NCBI GenBank assembly: GCA_034664425.1
Contig: JAXDHR010000222.1
Location: forward strand, 1 to 34,325
Direction: 5' to 3'
DNA from: DATBDM01 sp034664425
GTDB taxonomy: Bacteria; Actinomycetota; Thermoleophilia; Solirubrobacterales; Solirubrobacteraceae
Length of the DNA stretch: 34,325 nucleotides
Position numbers and translations under genes: made by a program. The notes below the pieces were generated by a model. That model did no database searches. It saw only the letters and a program-made list of their open reading frames with translations, and was not told the DNA's origin. The first letter of the stretch is position 1, and every line of letters starts with the position of its first letter. Shown here one piece after another: positions 33,027 to 34,325 of this stretch.

Positions 33027-34015
33027 GGCGAGTTCCCGCAGAGATCCGTCAGCGTGCGGACTGTCAGGTTGTGCGCGAGTGCCAGCTTGAAGCCGTTGTC
33101 GCGCAGCGGCTGCGCCCCGGCGAGCTCCGTGCGCGCCGCGGCGGAGAACGTCGCCTCGTCCGCGGTGGCGCCGCGCAGCGACGCCTCCGCGGCCTCGGCG
33201 CGCCACGGCACGTGCGCGAGTCCGCCGAACGCGATCCGCGCGTCGCGGATGGTGGCGCCGTCGACGTCGACCGCGGCGGCGATCGAGACGACCGCGAAGG
33301 CGTACGAGGCGCGATCGCGGACCTTGCGGTAGTGCGAGGTCGCGGAGAAGCCCAGCGGCGGCAGCACGACCGCCGTGATCAGCTCACCCGGGGCGAGTAC
33401 GGTGTCGCGGTCGGGCTCCCCGTCCGGCAGCCGGTGGAAGCCCGGCATCGGCAGCCGCCGCTCGTGGCCCTCGGGGCCGAGCACGTGCACGATCGCGCCG
33501 AACGCGGCCAGCGCCACCGCCATGTCGGAGGGATGGGTCGCGACGCAGGCCTCGGAGTGGCCGAGCACCGCGAGGTTGCGGTGGTCGCCGGCGCGCGCGG
33601 GACAGCCCGAGCCCGGCCGCCGCTTGTTGCACGGCTTGGAGACGTCCTGGAAGTAGGCGCAGCGGGTGCGCTGGAGCAGGTTGCCGCCGACGGTGGCGAG
33701 GTTGCGCAGCTGGCCGGAGGCGCCCGCGAGCAGCGCCTGCGCCAGCGCCGGCCACCGCTCACGTACCGCGGGGTGCGCGGCGAGGTCGGAGTTGCGCACC
33801 CCCGCGCCGATGCGCAGGCCGCCGTCGGGCGTCGGCTCGATCGCGTCCAACCCGAGGTGGGTGACGTCGACCAGGTGGGCCGGCGTCTCGACCTCGAGCT
33901 TCATCAGGTCGACGAGGTTCGTGCCGCCCGCCAGGAACTTGGCCCCGGGCTCGCGCGCGACCGCCGCGACGGCGGCCGCGGGATCGGTGGCGCGCTCGTA
34001 GGCGAAGGGCCTCAC
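33023..34015 (-). CDS. FAD-binding subunit of the molybdenum hydroxylase (PaoB-like)
   Basis: Middle subunit that passes electrons between the iron-sulfur centres and an acceptor. 330 residues from GTG 34015, which overlaps the iron-sulfur subunit stop as GTGA. It opens with FAYERATDPAAAVAAV; the FAD loops are KFLAGGTNLVDLMKL and NLATVGGNLLQRTRC. A Cys cluster RCAYFQDVSKPCNKR followed by PGSGCPA matches the insert that holds an extra 4Fe-4S cluster in PaoB-type subunits, which is absent from ordinary CoxM/XdhB. The C-terminal CO-deh_flav_C domain starts near YRKVRDRASYAFAVVSIAAA. It ends with ATGA overlap to the Mo subunit. Confidence 0.93.
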   Translation of the reverse strand: MRPFAYERATDPAAAVAAVAREPGAKFLAGGTNLVDLMKLEVETPAHLVDVTHLGLDAIEPTPDGGLRIGAGVRNSDLAAHPAVRERWPALAQALLAGASGQLRNLATVGGNLLQRTRCAYFQDVSKPCNKRRPGSGCPARAGDHRNLAVLGHSEACVATHPSDMAVALAAFGAIVHVLGPEGHERRLPMPGFHRLPDGEPDRDTVLAPGELITAVVLPPLGFSATSHYRKVRDRASYAFAVVSIAAAVDVDGATIRDARIAFGGLAHVPWRAEAAEASLRGATADEATFSAAARTELAGAQPLRDNGFKLALAHNLTVRTLTDLCGNSP

Positions 34016-34325
34016 CGGGCGGCGTCCGCGACGGCGGGGACGATGTTCGCGTACGCGCCGCAGCGGCAGAGGTTGCCGCTCATGCGCTCGCGTACCTCCT
34101 CGGCAGTCAGCGCCAGGGGGCCCGTCGTCACCGAGCTGGCCTCGCCGGCCTCCACCTCGGCGAGCATCCCGACCGCCGAGCACAGCTGGCCGGGCGTGCA
34201 GTAGCCGCACTGGAACGCGTCGTGCTCGACGAACGCGGCCTGCAGCGGGTGCAGCTCGCCGTCGGCCGGCGCCAGGCCCTCGACCGTGGTGATCTCGGCG
34301 CCGTCGTGCGCGACCGCCAGCAGCA
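34012..34325 (-). CDS. 2Fe-2S subunit of the molybdenum hydroxylase (5' end beyond window)
   Basis: C-terminal 103 residues of the small iron-sulfur subunit (CoxS/PaoA type); the N-terminal ferredoxin domain lies off the right edge. The visible part is the helical domain with the second 2Fe-2S cluster: FQCGYCTPGQLCSAVGMLAE and later SGNLCRCGAYANIVPAVADA, giving the C-G-x-C ... C-R-C pattern. It is the first visible gene of the operon order FeS, FAD, Mo, small zinc protein, and its TGA overlaps the FAD-subunit GTG. If it is PaoA-like it would carry a twin-arginine signal at the missing N-terminus, which cannot be checked here. Confidence 0.93.
   Translation of the reverse strand, partial: LLAVAHDGAEITTVEGLAPADGELHPLQAAFVEHDAFQCGYCTPGQLCSAVGMLAEVEAGEASSVTTGPLALTAEEVRERMSGNLCRCGAYANIVPAVADAAR

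Overview
This window is a gene-dense, very GC-rich chromosomal segment with no rRNA, tRNA, CRISPR array or recognisable mobile element. The protein families (actinobacterial short Ppx, paired CHAD proteins, DUF47, PstSCA, M23 with peptidoglycan-binding repeats, CAP-domain protein, SMARCAL1-like SNF2), the codon use and frequent TAnnnT boxes 6-10 nt before ATG/GTG/TTG starts suggest a deep-branching actinobacterium, most likely Thermoleophilia (Solirubrobacterales-like). The lineage is an inference; the gene calls do not depend on it.

Left end (1-5147) is a phosphate-acquisition block. On the minus strand run a receiver-less OmpR/PhoB-type DNA-binding protein, pstS, pstC and pstA (cut by the edge). 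Divergent from it is a DUF47/PhoU-like gene, followed by a convergent secreted metallophosphoesterase. Four 11-nt direct repeats of the form GTTCAC-N5 (a PHO-box pattern) lie between the regulator and the DUF47 gene. Two more lie inside the 3' end of the regulator gene, just before pstS. A third pair sits inside the gene before ppk, 20 kb away. One regulon is therefore proposed for phosphate uptake and polyphosphate synthesis.

5215-9587 holds a frameshifted secreted beta-propeller-like gene, an ABC-F ATPase, a divergent leucine-rich-repeat protein made of regular 23-residue repeats, and a small membrane protein. 9630-9700 contains two hairpins with C-rich loops that could be a small RNA. 9715-15711 is rich in lipid genes: an enoyl-CoA hydratase, a two-domain fatty acyl-CoA reductase of the Marinobacter Maqu_2507 / mycobacterial AcrA1 type, a ROK sugar kinase (minus strand), a delta-9-type desaturase and a cyclopropane-fatty-acid-synthase-like methyltransferase.

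15698-21462 carries an M23 endopeptidase, a D-2-hydroxyacid dehydrogenase, an SNF2 helicase, a secreted unknown, a conserved Cys-containing unknown and an SRPBCC protein. 21467-25489 is a tightly overlapping polyphosphate operon: ppx, CHAD N-half, CHAD C-half and ppk1. The single CHAD fold appears split over two polypeptides joined by a 4-nt GTGA overlap. 25523-27186 is an ABC-2 exporter pair, followed by a CAP-domain secreted protein with a leader that can form mutually exclusive stems.

27946-30748 holds a GNAT acetyltransferase, three tandem copies of a palindromic repeat, a sulfotransferase and a FemAB-like acyltransferase. The right end (30776-34325) is a PaoABC-type molybdenum hydroxylase operon on the minus strand (2Fe-2S subunit cut by the edge, FAD subunit with a 4Fe-4S motif, Mo subunit), ending in a 56-residue zinc-finger-like protein.
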